From assembly GCF_000281045.1 (NCBI RefSeq), contig NW_008246076.1:607547-663394 (forward strand): a DNA stretch of 55,848 nt, written 5' to 3'. This stretch comes from Saprolegnia diclina VS20. Lineage: Eukaryota > Oomycota > Saprolegniomycetes > Saprolegniales > Saprolegniaceae. This document shows, in pieces, positions 21,085 through 34,265 of this stretch (position 1 is the first letter of the stretch; each line of letters opens with the position of its first letter). The translations under genes were made by a program, and so were the position numbers. A model generated the notes under the pieces. The model was given only the letters and a program-made list of their open reading frames with translations, made no database searches and was not told the DNA's origin.

Positions 21085-24000
21085 CTAGTCGGTCTTTGCG
21101 TCGAGTCGGTCCATGAGCCGGTTCAAGGTGGCTTGCATCGCGGCCATTTGCTCCACAAGGGCGGCATTCTGGGCTTGCGCGGCTTCGGCCTGGCGCTTCA
21201 TCTGCAACTCGATCCGCGCCACGTTTGACGCGACGTCCGAGTCGGTGACCGTGCTGCCTCTCGTGCCCAGCGACTTGGCCGTAAAGAGCGCTGGCTCCTT
21301 TGGCGGCGGCTTGCTGAACAGCTCGGTGAAGATCGCCCAGCGCTGCGACTGCTCTTTGAACGCGGCGACTTGCGTGGCTTGGATCTCGGTGGCCTGCGTC
21401 TGGAGGTCGCCGAGCGTGAGTTCCTCGTCGGCCTTGTGCTGGAAGGCGTCAACCGCCTTGCCAAACTGGGCGCGGATCGTCGTAATACCGCGCTCGATCG
21501 CGCTGTTGAGCGAGAGACCGTGCACGACGCGATAGAAGAAATCGTCCGACTCGCTAAGGCTCGTGAGCGCCAGCTGGAACGCGAGGCACTCGGCTTCGAC
21601 CGCGCGCTGCACGTCCTTGATGCGCGACGGCATGTCCTTGAGCTCGGGCGGCCGCTGCTCCAAGACGGTCCGGAAGCGCAGCGAGACGTTGGCTTTGGTC
21701 GCGCCGATGCGCTCGGCTTCGTTGCCGAGAATCGCGGTCGGCGCAAAGTGGTTGGCGTGTCGAATGGCTTCGAGAAGCGTCTCGATCTCGCCTTCGATGA
21801 CGCTCTCGAGGCTCTGGAGCTGCTGCTTCCACTCGTGCACCGTTTCTTCGAGCTCCTTGATGACGCGCGCGTCGTCGTCGTCGAGCGCACACTCGGCTTT
21901 GAGCATCTTGTCGGCAAACGCCGGGTTCAAAATACCTACCATAGTACCGTCAACCTCATCGTTTGCAAAGAAAAAGACACTGCACCGTCGCGGTGCTTGG
22001 GCTGTTTGGCGCTCGTGAGCTTCCGCAGCAATGGCAACCGCTCCATGTCGCTGTCACCTGCGTCCGTGTAGCCGGGTCGGTTGAGGTACATGAGCTTCAA
22101 GCGTTCGCGTGACCCAAGCGTGAGCTCCATGCGCAGAATCGAGTCGGCAAAACTCCACACCGCCTCGGTTTTCGAGCGCTCGAGGCCGCGGTCGACCGTC
22201 TTGTTCATGATCGCAAGCAGCACGTTCATGAGCATGACGACCGAGACAGTGGCGTGGAAGATGAGCAGCACCATCGTAAACGTCTCAATGAACGGCTCGT
22301 CGAGGTCGTCGAGTGAGTCGCGAATGTCATATTGACCGAGCATGACAAAGTACGTGCGCGTGAATGACATCCACAAGTTGTCGTAGCCCGCGTCGACCTT
22401 GGTGTGGAGCAGCTGGTAGAAGACGCACGTGAGGCCGATCTGGAAGACAGCGTAGAACATGAAAAAGTTGGCCACGTCCACGAGGAGCCCGGCCATCATC
22501 GGGAGGAGGTAGCCCGCGGTTTGAAAGACTGCAAAGTACTGCAGCGAGAGGATCCAGAGCGAGAGCGTCAGCGTCGAGCCGAGCGCGAGGAGCCCGTCGT
22601 TCGATAGAAGCGGCAAGATGCCGAGGGACGCGGGGATGTAGACGCAGAGGATGCTAAAGTACGTGCCGAGTTGCCAAATATTGACAAACGACTCGAAGTA
22701 CTTCCAGCCAATGTGAAACATCCGCGCTTCCTTGCGTTGCTTGGGCGTCTTCTCGGCCGAGCTCTCGCCGCGGTACTCTTTGAACTCGAGCAACGTGAAG
22801 TACAAGGTCGAGAGGCCGAGAGATGAAAACACGAGAAAGTTGGAGAGGTGCCCCGGAAGATGGGGAAACACGAGCCACAGCAGCAAGGCGGTGGTGCCGA
22901 GCGAGCTCAGCACGACGCCTGCGGCAATGCCCCACTTGACCATCTTCTTGAGCGACGCAAGCGGCGGCACTATCGGCGACGGCCAGCCGTGTTCGAGGCC
23001 CTTCGCCAAGTTCCAGAGCGTGCCGGGGCGAAGCGCTTGGACGCCGAGGAGACCGTTGGCGACGAGCACCATCATGATGACCCAGAGCGTCATCTCGGCC
23101 GACTGCGTCGTCGGCTTTGGGTCGAGCGTCACGGAGAGCGTCATCGAGATGACGAGCACCGAGTGCATGAGCAGCTCTTCGATAAAGAGGCGCTGGGCGA
23201 AAAACTACAAAAAACGGTGAAAAGTGCATGAAAAATGTTGAAAAAACATGAAAAAGGGCAGGTGTACCTCCCACTTGAGCGCCAGGATGCGCTGCATGAC
23301 GACGTGTTCGAGGAGCTTCTTGGCTTCGTACACGCGCTCGTTGTTGTCGGACGTGTAGTTGACGAGCGTGTACAGCGGGCTGTGCTGAATGAGTTCACTT
23401 CCGTACACTTGATCGAGCTAGATGCAAAATGTCATGCACAAATATGGTCCCCATGGTTCGCACCTTGGTGAAGCCCAGTGTGTGGCGGTCGGGCTCGATG
23501 CAGTCGTCGAGCAAGATGCGCCCGAGGGCCGGGTCGGCGTGCACGACGCGCTTGAACAAGCTCTCGTCAAACGGTTCGTTGGTCCGGCGCGCGTACAGCG
23601 TCGACTTGAGCTTGTCGACGTAAACGGACGAGTTGGCGCGATAAAAGATCTCCTTCTCAATCATGTCCTTGCACTCGAGCAGCGCCGCGTCATACGACGT
23701 CTCGAGCTGCGCGTCGAGCCACGCCAGCACCGTAAATTTGATCTACAACCAACCACATGTAACCCTAACCCTCCTGACCATGTCGCATACGTGGTTGTCA
23801 GTGAAGATGACGTCCATATCGGCAAGGTTTGAGAGGAGGACTTGGACCACGTTGGCATGGCCGGCCATGGCCGCAAAGACAAGCGCCGTCTTGCCGTTGA
23901 TCGACTAGGTACATCAATATAAAGAATACAATATTGTACACATTTTGGCGGCGTACCGTCGAGGGGTCCCACTGCGGATTGTCGATCTCGGCGCCTTCCC

Positions 24001-27000
24001 GGAGCAGCGCCACGACAAGGTCGACAAGGCCTCTCTCCGCCGCCAGAATCAGAATCGTTTTGCCGTCCTAGTCATTCGAATGCAATAGTTCAATATGGCC
24101 AATCGTGCCGGTCACGTACGGCGTCGACTTCCTCGAGCATGTGTTTGAAGCGGGGGAGGTTGTCGATGCAGTCATGGATGCGGTCAAAGCGGAGGTATGA
24201 GTGTAGCGGGTACTGGTCGCGCTGGCGCTGCTCGGCCGTGAGCAGTTCCTGGATGAGCGCTTGCGACGCGAGTTCGCGCTCGTCCGACGACTCTGTCGTC
24301 CGATGAAACTCGCGCGACTTGCTCTTGACGCTCTATCGCGTAAAATGTTATACACCGCGTTATAATCCACATCGAAATGTACGTGGTACATGACGGCGCC
24401 GGCGGCCAAAAGCAGCTGGACGCACCCGACACGCAAATTATCGATCGCCAGATCGAGTGCCGTCTTGCCATCCTAGTCCTTTGTGTTATAACACTGTTTC
24501 AAGTGTTGCCGTGAAAGTACTACCTTGTCGAGCTGGTCGATGTCCACGCTATTGTACGCCAGAATCTTGGCAACGAGGCGCTCTTGGCCGTCGGTCGACG
24601 CACGGTGGAGCACCGAGAAGCCCTACGCGAAGCGTGAGAAGCGTCGCTCAACAGGTGACAGATAGCGAACCAGGTACGTCTTGTTGATGTCGCCAAACGA
24701 GTCTTCGAGGAGGTACTGCTCGACGAGCGGCCATTTCTTGTTCCAAGCGATTTGCGCGAGGTTGACAGCGTGGCCCTTGCACTCGCCCTTGCACACGGTG
24801 CTGCGCTTGCGCTCCTACATCCAGGTACAGAATGCTCCTACCATAGCTCGACCATAGCCAAAACGTACGTTGAGCGAGCTGCCCATATGTAACAAGGTCG
24901 CAATGATCGACGCGATCTCGTCGTTGAGCGACGGATCGGTCTCGGCGCAGTGCAAGTTGCGCGCTAAGAAATCCGCGGCCGTCATGCCTTCCTACCTCCC
25001 ATTCATGAGCCCAAGCAATAGTAACAACTGTCTACGTGGTTTTTCTGGTTGACGTCCAATACCGAGGCGTCGGCTGCATCAAAGAACGCCCGAATGAGCT
25101 GCAAGTTGCCCTTCTCGCAGCAGAGCATCAAGGCCGAGACACCGACCTAGTGGCATCGCAACGCTGCTTCCCAAGCTCAACTTTGTGTACCGTGCTCGTC
25201 GCGTTGATGTTGACGTCGCCGTGCGTGATGAGCTTGACGACAATGTCATGGTGACCGTTTTGGCAGGCGAGCATGAGCCCCGTAAACCCGCTCTAGCGTC
25301 TCGTGAAATGACCATACGATCAGGAGAACATGTCGTACGTGGTTGGTGTGGTTGAACTCGACCTGCGTGTCGCGCGCGAGGAGCTCATCCACGATCGCCG
25401 TGCAGCCAAACGAACACGCGAGCATGAAGCCAGTCCAGCCATCCTACATGACAAACTGACGTGGATGATCTGAGGATACTATTGTGTACATTGTCCTTGG
25501 CGTTGACGTCAATGTCAGCCACGCGCAGGAGACTCAAGACCACGTGGAGGTGTCCGTGGTGGCACGCGTGCTGAAACGCCGTCTCGCCGTTCTACATCAT
25601 TCGAGGGATCCGTCGAGACGGCAAGTGACGACGTACGGCGTTGGGAACGTTGGCATCGACTTGGTCGTGCTCGAGGAGGAGGTCCACGATCGGCGCATGG
25701 CCGTTGCTCGACGCATATAGCAAGCAGTGCCAACCCGTCTACGAGAGATATTCGCGTCATTTTCGTTGAATTTGGGACATTTTTCCGACTTCGTCTTGGA
25801 GATTATACTCGAAGTCCGGGTGCGTCAAGAGCAGCTTGACCATGTCGTAGTGGCCGTTCTTGCACGCAAACATGCACGCCGTGCCACTGGACTAGACGCC
25901 CACGATTATTCGATCCCGTTCTATAGTCCAATCAACGAATATATATACCTGGTTCATGTGGTTGACGTCCACGTGTGGGTGCAAGAGGAGTTGGGCCACG
26001 ATCGCCGTCTCGCCTTGGCTGCACGCATACATGAGGCACGTCATGCCATTCTAGGATTAGGGTTTGCATCGCCAAAAAGAACCGAACGCGAAGGAGCACC
26101 TTGTTGGTGCAGTTGACGTCAATGTGCGGGTGCTGGAGAAGCGCCGTGACGGCCGGCACGTCAGCGTACTGACACGCCCGAAGGAGGGCCGTGACGCCAT
26201 TCTATGCGGCGACCGTCAACGATCCCAGGGAAGGACGATCGCACGTACGTTGGCGTATTGGTTGACAGCCAGCGTCGGCTGCGTCGCGAGCAGCGCAATG
26301 ACCTCGATGCGGCTTTCGCTCACCGCCCACAGGAGCGCGTTCCACCCATTCTACGCGCGCCCTTGAGTACACGAAGCGAGACATTGCTTGCGGTCGCACG
26401 CGATCGACTTGGTTCATGTCCAACTTCGGGTGCCCGAGGAGCTGCGTGACGACGCCCAGATGGCCGTTCTTGCACGCCCGCATGAACGCTGTCCGGCCTT
26501 CTATCCACCGCCATGAAGGTGCTTGCCTTCAAGGCACCATACCGTGTTGGGCTGGTTGACATCGATCTTCGGGTGACTCAACAGCAGCGCGACGAGGCCA
26601 TCGACACCGAGGCTCGCTGCGTACATCAAACCCGAGCAGCCATCCTATTCACATAGTGCGTTTGCACCATGCCATCATGTAATGGCGTACGTTGTCGGTG
26701 ATGCGCTGTCGACTTGTGAACGACCGGCTCTTGCGGTCCGGCGATTCTTGGCGCACGTTCTACATACGCTCAGACCTATAAGAACACCAGATGCGTCTAC
26801 CAAATGCGTCTTGTTGACGTCGATCGCGCTGTGGGAAATGAGCTCGGCGACCACGTCCGTGTGGCCTTCCATGCACGCGGTGAGAAAGCCGTCGCTGCCA
26901 AACTAGTCGCAACAACGACTTAGAGACCAAGTCGCCGCGGACGCTTGCACCTCGTTGGCAACGGCCACGTTGACGTCAGGATGGCGCACGAGCCGCGCGA

Positions 27001-27533
27001 CGATCGGCGCATGGCCATAGTGACACGCAATGCTCAGGCCCGTCCAGCCCACCTACGTTCGATCGATGAGTCCACGGCGAGCGCTACGCCTTGCAGCAAA
27101 TCGCGTACGTGGTTCTCAAAGTTGACGTTGATCGGTCGCATGAGGAGGAGGTTTACAACGTCCAAATGCCCCTTGGCGCACGCGAGGAGGAGGCCGTTCG
27201 AGCCATCCTACAGGGGTGCATGAGGGTACCGTCCGCCGCAAGTCGTGGAGCAACCGAAGCCACGTCGTGGAGGAGCGAGTCAAAGACGGGAAAGGCCATG
27301 AGCGCTGCGACGGTGCTCGCCATGCCCTTCTCGCACGCTTGCAGGAAGAGCGTGAGGCCCTACTCGTCGTGGTCAGCATGGGCAGCGTTGGCGGCGCGGA
27401 CCTCGTCGTTGCGGTCGTGGAGGTTGCCGACGTGACCCTTCTTGAGGAACTCGTTGACCTCCGCCCACTTGTCGTCGGCCGCCATCTCGAGCAGTAGCGC
27501 CATCTTGCGCGTGCTCGTGCCACCGAGGAGCAT
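21085..27533 (-). CDS. TRP-like ion channel with about twenty ankyrin repeats
   Basis: The start is ATG 27533 (MLLGGTSTRKMALLLEMAAD) and the stop TAG 21085-21087, with more than twenty exons. Most ankyrin repeats occupy their own exon, for example GLLLACAKGHLDVVNLLL, GFLTACMEGHTDVVAELI, GMTCLMYACSQGETAIVAQL, GFMLACSFGCTAIVDELL and GKTALVFAAMAGHANVVQVL. A linker (VYEAKKLLEHVVMQRILALK) leads to six membrane spans at about 23170-22200, including FFMFYAVFQIGLTCVFYQLL. A pore segment (YFVMLGQYDIRDSLDD) and a last span with VMLMNVLLAIMNKTVDRGLE follow. A cytosolic coiled-coil tail (VIKELEETVHEWKQQLQSLE) is joined across an intron at 21990-21943. The plan matches TRPN/NOMPC and TRPA channels, in which the ankyrin spring couples force or ligands to the pore. 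It is probably a cation channel; the trigger is unknown. Confidence 0.82.
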
Positions 27534-28163
27534 GCTGACGCGAAGTTGGTTGCCAAAGAATGACACCCAAATCGGATCCGCGTTTTTATTTTCGGCATCT
27601 CGGCTGCTAAATGCGGCACGTGAAATTCACCGCGACGCCACGCGTGCAAGACTGGACACTGGTCGCGCAACCCAACATCTCGGCACAAGTAGACTGATGT
27701 CTCTGGATTCAAGGATACGTTTGCGCGTGGATAGCATCTTCTGGATAGATCGGAATCGTAACACATCGCAACAACCCGCCAAATGGGAGAAGCCAACGTC
27801 CCCACACAAACTCTACCCTCCTACCCATCGAGGATGTTAACGACGTAGTCGGTCATGGCAAGCAAGCGTCGGTACTCGGTGTATAGAGTGCCTAGAATTC
27901 CTAGAGCGCCGGCTGGCGCCAACAAGACGCGCGCGCTTGCGGCGAAATTAAATTCGGCGTATGCCGAATATCACCGTCTCGGCTACTTTCGGCGCAAAGG
28001 ACTGCAAATGGCGACGACGGTCGCTCGAACTAAGCTTAGTTAGTACATTGTACGGAACTGCACTAACTAAGAAGACACCCTTCTTGTCGCATCCACGGAG
28101 TGAAAGCAAATCGCCAATCAAATGCAGTGTTTTTTCATACAGCGTTTTCTCGAGCGTCTAAGC
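27534..28163. other. Intergenic stretch between TRP-like and Sec7 genes
   Basis: 630 bases with no convincing ORF. It holds the promoter of the TRP-like gene (which reads leftwards) and the 3' flank of the Sec7 gene. A perfect 10-bp inverted repeat (cttagttagt, 28035-28044 and 28062-28071) could form a hairpin about 90 bases past the Sec7 stop codon. Confidence 0.45.
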
Positions 28164-31100
28164 TTAGGCTGCTGTTTCCTCGACAAGCGGCGCTTCTTCA
28201 TGCATCGGCGCCGCGTCGTCGCTTGTTGTCGTGTCCCAGACAACCACTTGCGGGCAGAGCGTCGCAATGTCGGCGACCGACGGCAAAAACCACGCTTCGT
28301 CTTGGCACACGGCGTACACGACGTGCACCATGTTGCGCAGCTGTTCGATGAGCGCTTCGTTGGCGTCGCTTCCGTTGGTTGCAAGCTGGACAGCGCAGAC
28401 CGCCAAGACCTACCCTCGATATTAGTGTCGTCATGGTTCATAAGTTGGCGACAAGCTACCTCTTGCCAGGCCGTCGCAAAGTCGACGGCGGCATCGGCGA
28501 CCCACTCGTCGAGGTGATGTAAAAAGAGCAGCACGAGCATGTCCATGATGGCCACGGTCGCCGGCGACGTCAGAGGCGCTTCCAACGCAAACGACAGCAG
28601 CACGTGGCTGGCGTCATCGAGCGCGTCGTCGTTCACGCGGTGTGGCACGTCGACGCCCGTGAGCGGCATGACACCGAACCGCAGCAGTGCGAGCCAGGAC
28701 GACGGCGCGAGCGTAGCGTCCGGCACCTCGAGCATCGCCTTGCGCAAGGCCGACAGCGTCTGCAGCCGCAGTGGTTCGGACGACAGCGTCGATGGGTGCG
28801 TCAGCAGCGCGCACATGGCCCCGAGAACCGAGAGCACGTCAGTGTCGGGCAGGCCATGGCGGCGCGCGAGGCCGTACAAGCTCGCTTCAAACACCAAGAG
28901 CGACTCGAGCACGGCAATGGCCGCCGGCGCGTCGACGTGGATGCTGGCCGCGTGCGCGACAAGCGTCAGCAGCGGCATCAGCGTCGGGTGGGCGCTTGCG
29001 ACGTCGGCAGCGACACTCGCATCGAGCGTCGTCACACACAGCCTACTCCCATCGCTCATACAACCTGCCATGACCAAAGGGGGTGTTGTACGTAGCGTAA
29101 TCGTCCATGTCGGGGACGTTGCTGCAGCGCAACAAGACACGGAGCCACGACTGCCACACGTCCGGCGTCGACAGTGGCATGGTCAGGACGCTGCTTAGCA
29201 CCGGGCGTGCGACGACGCTGAGGAGGTCCATGTCGAGCGACTCGAGTACGCCGAGCGCAAACGAGAGGTCGGACGCGACAACGCCCGCGAGGAGCGTCTC
29301 GAGGAGGAAGACCGCGGCTTCGTACCCCATGGACTGCACCACGAGGTTGCCTCGGATGAACGGGTCGAGCGCATGGACGACCGCGTCGACGTGCGTGATG
29401 ACGCGCGGGTGACTCGCTGCGATGACGCGCATTGCGATTTGCTCGAGAAAGATGGCGCCGCCCGGGCTCAGCACCGCGGGCGACGCTTTCGCCTTGGCCG
29501 GCGGCAGCACGACGCGCTCGATCGCCGTGCACGCCGCCTCCAAGAACGCATCCAACACGGGCAAGGACGCCATGCGGTCGTAAAAATCGAGCGCGATCGG
29601 GCACTGGCGGTAGTACTCGTCGATCCACGGCTGAGTCACCTACACAAGCGTACAGCAGCATATTCGTAGACGGTCGACTACCATAGGCAACACGTCCGTC
29701 TCGTCGGTCGTGGGCGGGAAGAAGAGGTCGTCGATCTCCACTTGGCGCGCCGAGACGAGCAGCAGCGACGACGCCACGTGGGCCGGCGACGACGGCGCCG
29801 AGAGCGGCTCGAGCGCAAAGAATCGAGAGACGCTCGTGAAGAAGCCGGACGGTGGCGCCGACGTTGACCGACCGGCGTGCTTGGCGGCCTTGCGCTTGGC
29901 CGCAGCCCGAGTCGTCTCGAGATACGCGGCGCGCGATTCTGTCGAGAGCCCCGACCGCCTACACCAACGTCTCAACCCGCTTCGTTTGCATAGTATGCGA
30001 GTACCGGTCTTGCAGGAAAGATGTCGGCAAGAGATGGTACTCGCGCAGCCGAGCCAAGGCTGAGAGGAACCACGTCCACGCCGAAGAGTCAAACGACATG
30101 TGGCACGACTGCCACAGCTGCAGCAGCCCCAGCGTCGCGCTCGACGCCACTGGGTCGTTGCAAAACGTATACCTAAACACTTTCAGGTCGGAGTAAAGCG
30201 AGAAGCGGACGTACACCACGGCCTCGAGCGCTTCGTCGTCCGGGGTCTCGCACAGCGTCGAGTACTCGCCGAGACGCGTGACGACCGCCATGAGCACCGA
30301 CGGTGCGTGCAGCGAGGCAGCTGTCTCGGCCATCGCCACGAGATGCGTGAGCGCGTCGGGGATCGAAGCCCCGTCCAGACTCGCCATCAATGGCAGCACA
30401 AACTCGTGCGCGACAAAGTCCAACACATGCGCGTCGTACTCGGGCGTGTGGACATACGACTGGAGCGTTCGATCGCCGTCGCTGCGCTGGAGGTCGGCCC
30501 AGCGCTCGGACGTGACCTCGTCCGCATCGTCGCACGTGCGCAGTGGCCGCGTGCGGATCGCGTGGTAGATGGACGTCAAGTACTCTTCCGGGAGCGGACT
30601 CGCACCGTCCAGGCCGTAGTTGAGGTTGTTTTTGAGAAAGTCGGCCAGTGACATTTTGCGGTCGTCACGAATGTTGGTGTTGTGGAGGTCGGTCTGCAGC
30701 ATGATGATCGAGAACGAGAGAAGGTACGGGACGTCAACGGACGTGCCAAAGAGCGTCCGCTCCTTGCACTGCGCAAACGCTTGCTTGGAGAAGCACTCGA
30801 GGATGCGGTCGATCTGCTGCGCTTCGCCCGGCAGCCGAAACGACGAGAGAAACATGCGCAGCGCGTCGACAAGGTACACGTCATCAAAGTCAAACGCGGC
30901 CACGTACGCCGGCAACAGCTCTTGGTGGAACTCGATCGTGTCGGTCAAGGCGCCGCCCGCCTTGCCCATCGTCCCGAGGTACTGACCCACGCAGTTCTAC
31001 GACAAGGGTTTGATAGTCTTTCATGCCAAAGTTGGTGTCTACCTTGTCGAGGCCCGGCGGCAGCGACCGTAGCAAGCGTGCTAGAGGCTGTGCGTTAGTA

Positions 31101-32904
31101 CAAGTGGAGGAGCGAGAGAGAGTAGGGTACCGAGGGACGACGCGTCGGTTGGCGACGGCAAAAAGCCGTGGGCCTCAAGCAGGCTAATGCCGGTGAGGGG
31201 CTTGGCGTTGAAGGCAGCGATGGCTTCCTACACGCAACTTTTAAACCGCTGCATTCGGAGGCGACGGGACCTGGAATCGCTTCTTGCGCTCCCGCCGGGC
31301 GAGAACGTTCTCGGACGCTTCGACGGCCGGCCCGACAATCAGGTCGAATTCGGTTCGCGTGCGCATGTGCAGCACGTGCAGGAGGTTCCAAAAGCCCTGG
31401 AGCGCGACGTCGGCCATTTCGGGCTCGTCGACCATCTACACCACATCCAGTGGATGATACTGTGTATCCAAGATCAGTCCGTGTACATCGACAAAGTCGT
31501 TGGCGTCCGAGATGGGCACGGACGGCTTGACGAGCGACGTGAGCGTCGAGAGGAGCAGTTCGAGCACGTTGGAGCGGTCACTGTCGCAATCGTATTGGAC
31601 AAACACATCGATGACGAACGACGCGTCAGCGAGGAAGTCCACGAGGCACTGTAGCAGCTCGAGGCGCCACTCGAGCGCCAAGCGGCGGTCGACAATGCCG
31701 GGGATGAGGCCCATGAGCATCACTTCCCACTGGAGCTTGAGGACGGGGCGGAGGTAGCACCACACGAGCCGCAGGACCGTGAGACATGCCAGAGGGACGT
31801 CAATGCTGCCCGACGACGGCGACGATCTATGGACGAGGCTTCTTACATACGGACAAGGAGGAAGCATCGGCGAACCCGAGGCGAAGCCAGTTGAGAATTG
31901 CACCGCAGAGCTCGTCTTGGGCGTAGGAGAGCAAGGCCGGGACGTCTCGCAAGTGGTTGCCGAGCTTGAGGAGGATGCTTTGGAGCAGCTGCAGCGACAG
32001 CAACAGCTCGCGCTCGGAGCTCTTGGACGTGGGCTGAATCTACGAGATAGATGGTTGGCTCTGTACGAGATACGCCGATTGCGTACCTTTTGGCAGAGAA
32101 AGCCGAGCACCTTGACCGCGCATGGTAGGCCAAACGACCGCGACGGCGCTTGCGGCAACATTGTTGGGTCAAAGATGATGTGCATCATGCGCTGGAGGCT
32201 GTCGGTCGCGACGCCGCGGATGACGCCCGAGATGCGCGTCTAACCCGTGGAATGAGCTGATAAAGCTTCACGTAGCGCGGTACGTACGTCTTTGGAGCGC
32301 GCGATCGCGAACAGCGCTTCGACGACATGCCAGATCGTGTCGTCCGTGAGCGTCGCCGCGGCCCGGCACTGCAAGACCATGTCGAGCACGCGCACGACGG
32401 TCAGGAGCACATACTGGTCGCTGTTGGGCTCCGTCTCCTGGAAGCGACACTGCGTGACCGCGTCGAGGACGTCGGCGAGCGCATGCTGCATCGGGATCCC
32501 ATGCAAGGTTGCATTCTCGTCGTACACATGCAAGATCGAGCAGACCGCCTCCATGGCCGAGCGTGTGAGCGGCCCTGTCGTGTTCTCATTGCGGATGATG
32601 TCGAGGAACGGGCGAAGCACGGTTTGTGGCTCAAAGTCGTGCGGGTCGGTCCATTGCTGCACTTGCGCTCGGAGGCTCGCGAGCGCGGTCACTTGGCCCG
32701 ACTTGACCTGCACGCAGCTAGCTTAGCATAGGTCTTATGCAGACGCCATGGTACCTTGAGGAACTTGTAGTGGCGGCGGAAGACATGGACGAGCGTCTGG
32801 ATCCCGCTCAAGGTCGCACACCGGAGCGCTTCCATCGTCTTCGCCCGATATGACGCCAATGCGATCTGCGACACCACGCTGAGCATACAAACACCAAGCT
32901 TCAT
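28164..32904 (-). CDS. Large ARF-GEF with Sec7 domain (GBF1/GNOM type)
   Basis: The start is ATG 32904 (MKLGVCMLSVVSQIALASYR) and the stop TAA at 28164-28166, in about nine exons. The first intron ends at the GTGCAG preceding VKSGQVTALASLR. The N-terminal helical region (DCB/HUS-like) contains TGPLTRSAMEAVCSILHVYD and VLLTVVRVLDMVLQC. The Sec7 domain at about 30990-30540 has MGQYLGTMGKAGGALTDTIE, the catalytic-glutamate loop FRLPGEAQQIDRILECFSKQ and SIIMLQTDLHNTNIRDDRKM. Armadillo-like helices follow to the end (DAAPMHEEAPLVEETAA). The protein is expected to load GTP on ARF at Golgi or endosomal membranes. Length and order fit the GBF1/GNOM branch better than small cytohesins. The glutamate loop is intact, so it should be active. 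Confidence 0.88.
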
Positions 32905-33492
32905 ATTTTAAAAACACACCACCTACGCAGCGCACGCCGATTGGCTATTGCGCTTCTTGCTGCGATTTCATTGGGCACACAGAGCATTACGACAAGGAGC
33001 TGCGATTTCGGTGGTCTATCAGCACGCAAGTATCGGCGAGGTAGGGCGCAGAGTCGGGTCGACTTCCATCGTGGCTGTTGAGGTTCATGCGATCACGTCA
33101 TTCTAAGGCATTGAAGACTTATTATTATTGTCCTCGATGCAGTGCCAAACTTACTCTTTAGCCGACGCCAGCGGTAGACGCCGCGTAGGAGTGGTGGGTT
33201 TAGCCATGCAGTCTTTGGGACCAGCTCCCTCTGAGGCAATTCGCCAGTAGTGCGGGAGTGTTGAATTTACTGGCGCGCCGCATAGAAAAAGAGAGGGAAA
33301 AAATCCTGGATCCTATTTTATCATCATTTTATTCCAGCGCCAGCGCCACGGGCTCTCCCCGGATTACGCAATCGTGGTAGCTTGATTACGTCATATCACT
33401 GGCTCCAGTAGTGTGCTTGTCCAATCAGAACGGGGCCGGATAAGCAACAACGCTGCCGGAAAAGCCAGATGCGCCGGCTCTGATTGGACAAA
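32905..33492. other. Intergenic stretch with a CCAAT inverted repeat
   Basis: 588 bases upstream of the Sec7 gene (minus) and of a short ORF (plus). No coding exon was seen. A perfect 13-bp inverted repeat, ttgtccaatcaga at 33417-33429 and its complement at 33479-33491, brackets 49 bases. Each arm contains a CCAAT box, so it may be promoter structure or the ends of an inserted element. Confidence 0.5.
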
Positions 33493-34265
33493 ATGAAGGA
33501 TTTTTACAAGGCCCGTCAAGGCCGCTCACAAGGCCACTCACAAGGCCACTCACAAGGCCACCAGGTATCGGTCCGCAATGGGCCGTGCTCGTGCACCCAA
33601 GAAGCTATCTCCCGCCCGGTACCGTGCACCCGTCCAAGAAGGAGCGTCGGATGCGCCTCGTCTACCCGAATGACCAGGACGTGTGCTTGGAGTGCCGCAA
33701 CCCCGCACTACTTTGCGACTAAGCTCAACCCGGCCAAGTACAAGTACGTCGCCAGCTATCTCTCGACTTGCGCCAATGGCATGCCTAGGAACACAATCCA
33801 CAGACAAGGCGACAACACGCCACAAGTGCAGCTTCCGCAAGCGCAAGCGACTAGTGGGGACGACGCGTCGCAAGTGCAGCAGCCGCAAGCGCAAGCGACT
33901 ACTCAAGCAGACGCGCCCGGCGCGATACCGTCGTACGTCTTACTCTCACTTTCGATGCACTATCTCTTACGTGCTATGTGTAGAATGGTCGAGGATGCGC
34001 TCGTAGAAGGAGCGAGAGGGCACCCTGCCGTCTTCGTACGGTCCGCGCCCTAAAGATCCTCTCGACGCAGCAAGTGGCCATCGTGGAAGTACACGCTGCC
34101 CGATGCGTCCTTGAGCCTTGGCTCGGTTCCAGACCCCGGCGCCTTTCTCTTTGGCGGCTGCGACGTCCACGTCTGGTGCCCGTTCACTTCCTACTCGCAT
34201 CTCATCGACGTTGCCAATCGTGCCCGGCGTGCGGCAGCAAGTACCAACTCCGTAGCATTGCATAA
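33493..34265 (+). pseudogene. Decayed ORF cluster, possible mobile-element remnant
   Basis: A short reading frame starts MKDFYKARQGRSQG with three 12-bp tandem units (33525-33560). It is followed by protein-like pieces in different frames: RMRLVYPNDQDVCLECRNPA ending at a stop, KLNPAKYKYVASYLSTC, and a Lys/Arg-rich repeat. Later come WKYTLPDASLSLGSVPDPGA with DVHVWCPFTSYSHLID, and, one frame away, CQSCPACGSKYQL. Cys pairs and a WCPF-CPxCG order recall zinc-ribbon proteins carried by repeated elements. A 30-bp direct repeat (33823-33852 and 33871-33900, two mismatches) lies inside. At least two frame changes argue that it is broken. The identity is a guess. Confidence 0.35.

Noticed and set aside
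24500-27370. Regular spacing of similar units, at first sight like a repeat array
   Set aside because: The units are ankyrin exons at protein level only; the DNA is not repeated and the organism is a eukaryote, so CRISPR or satellite explanations fail.
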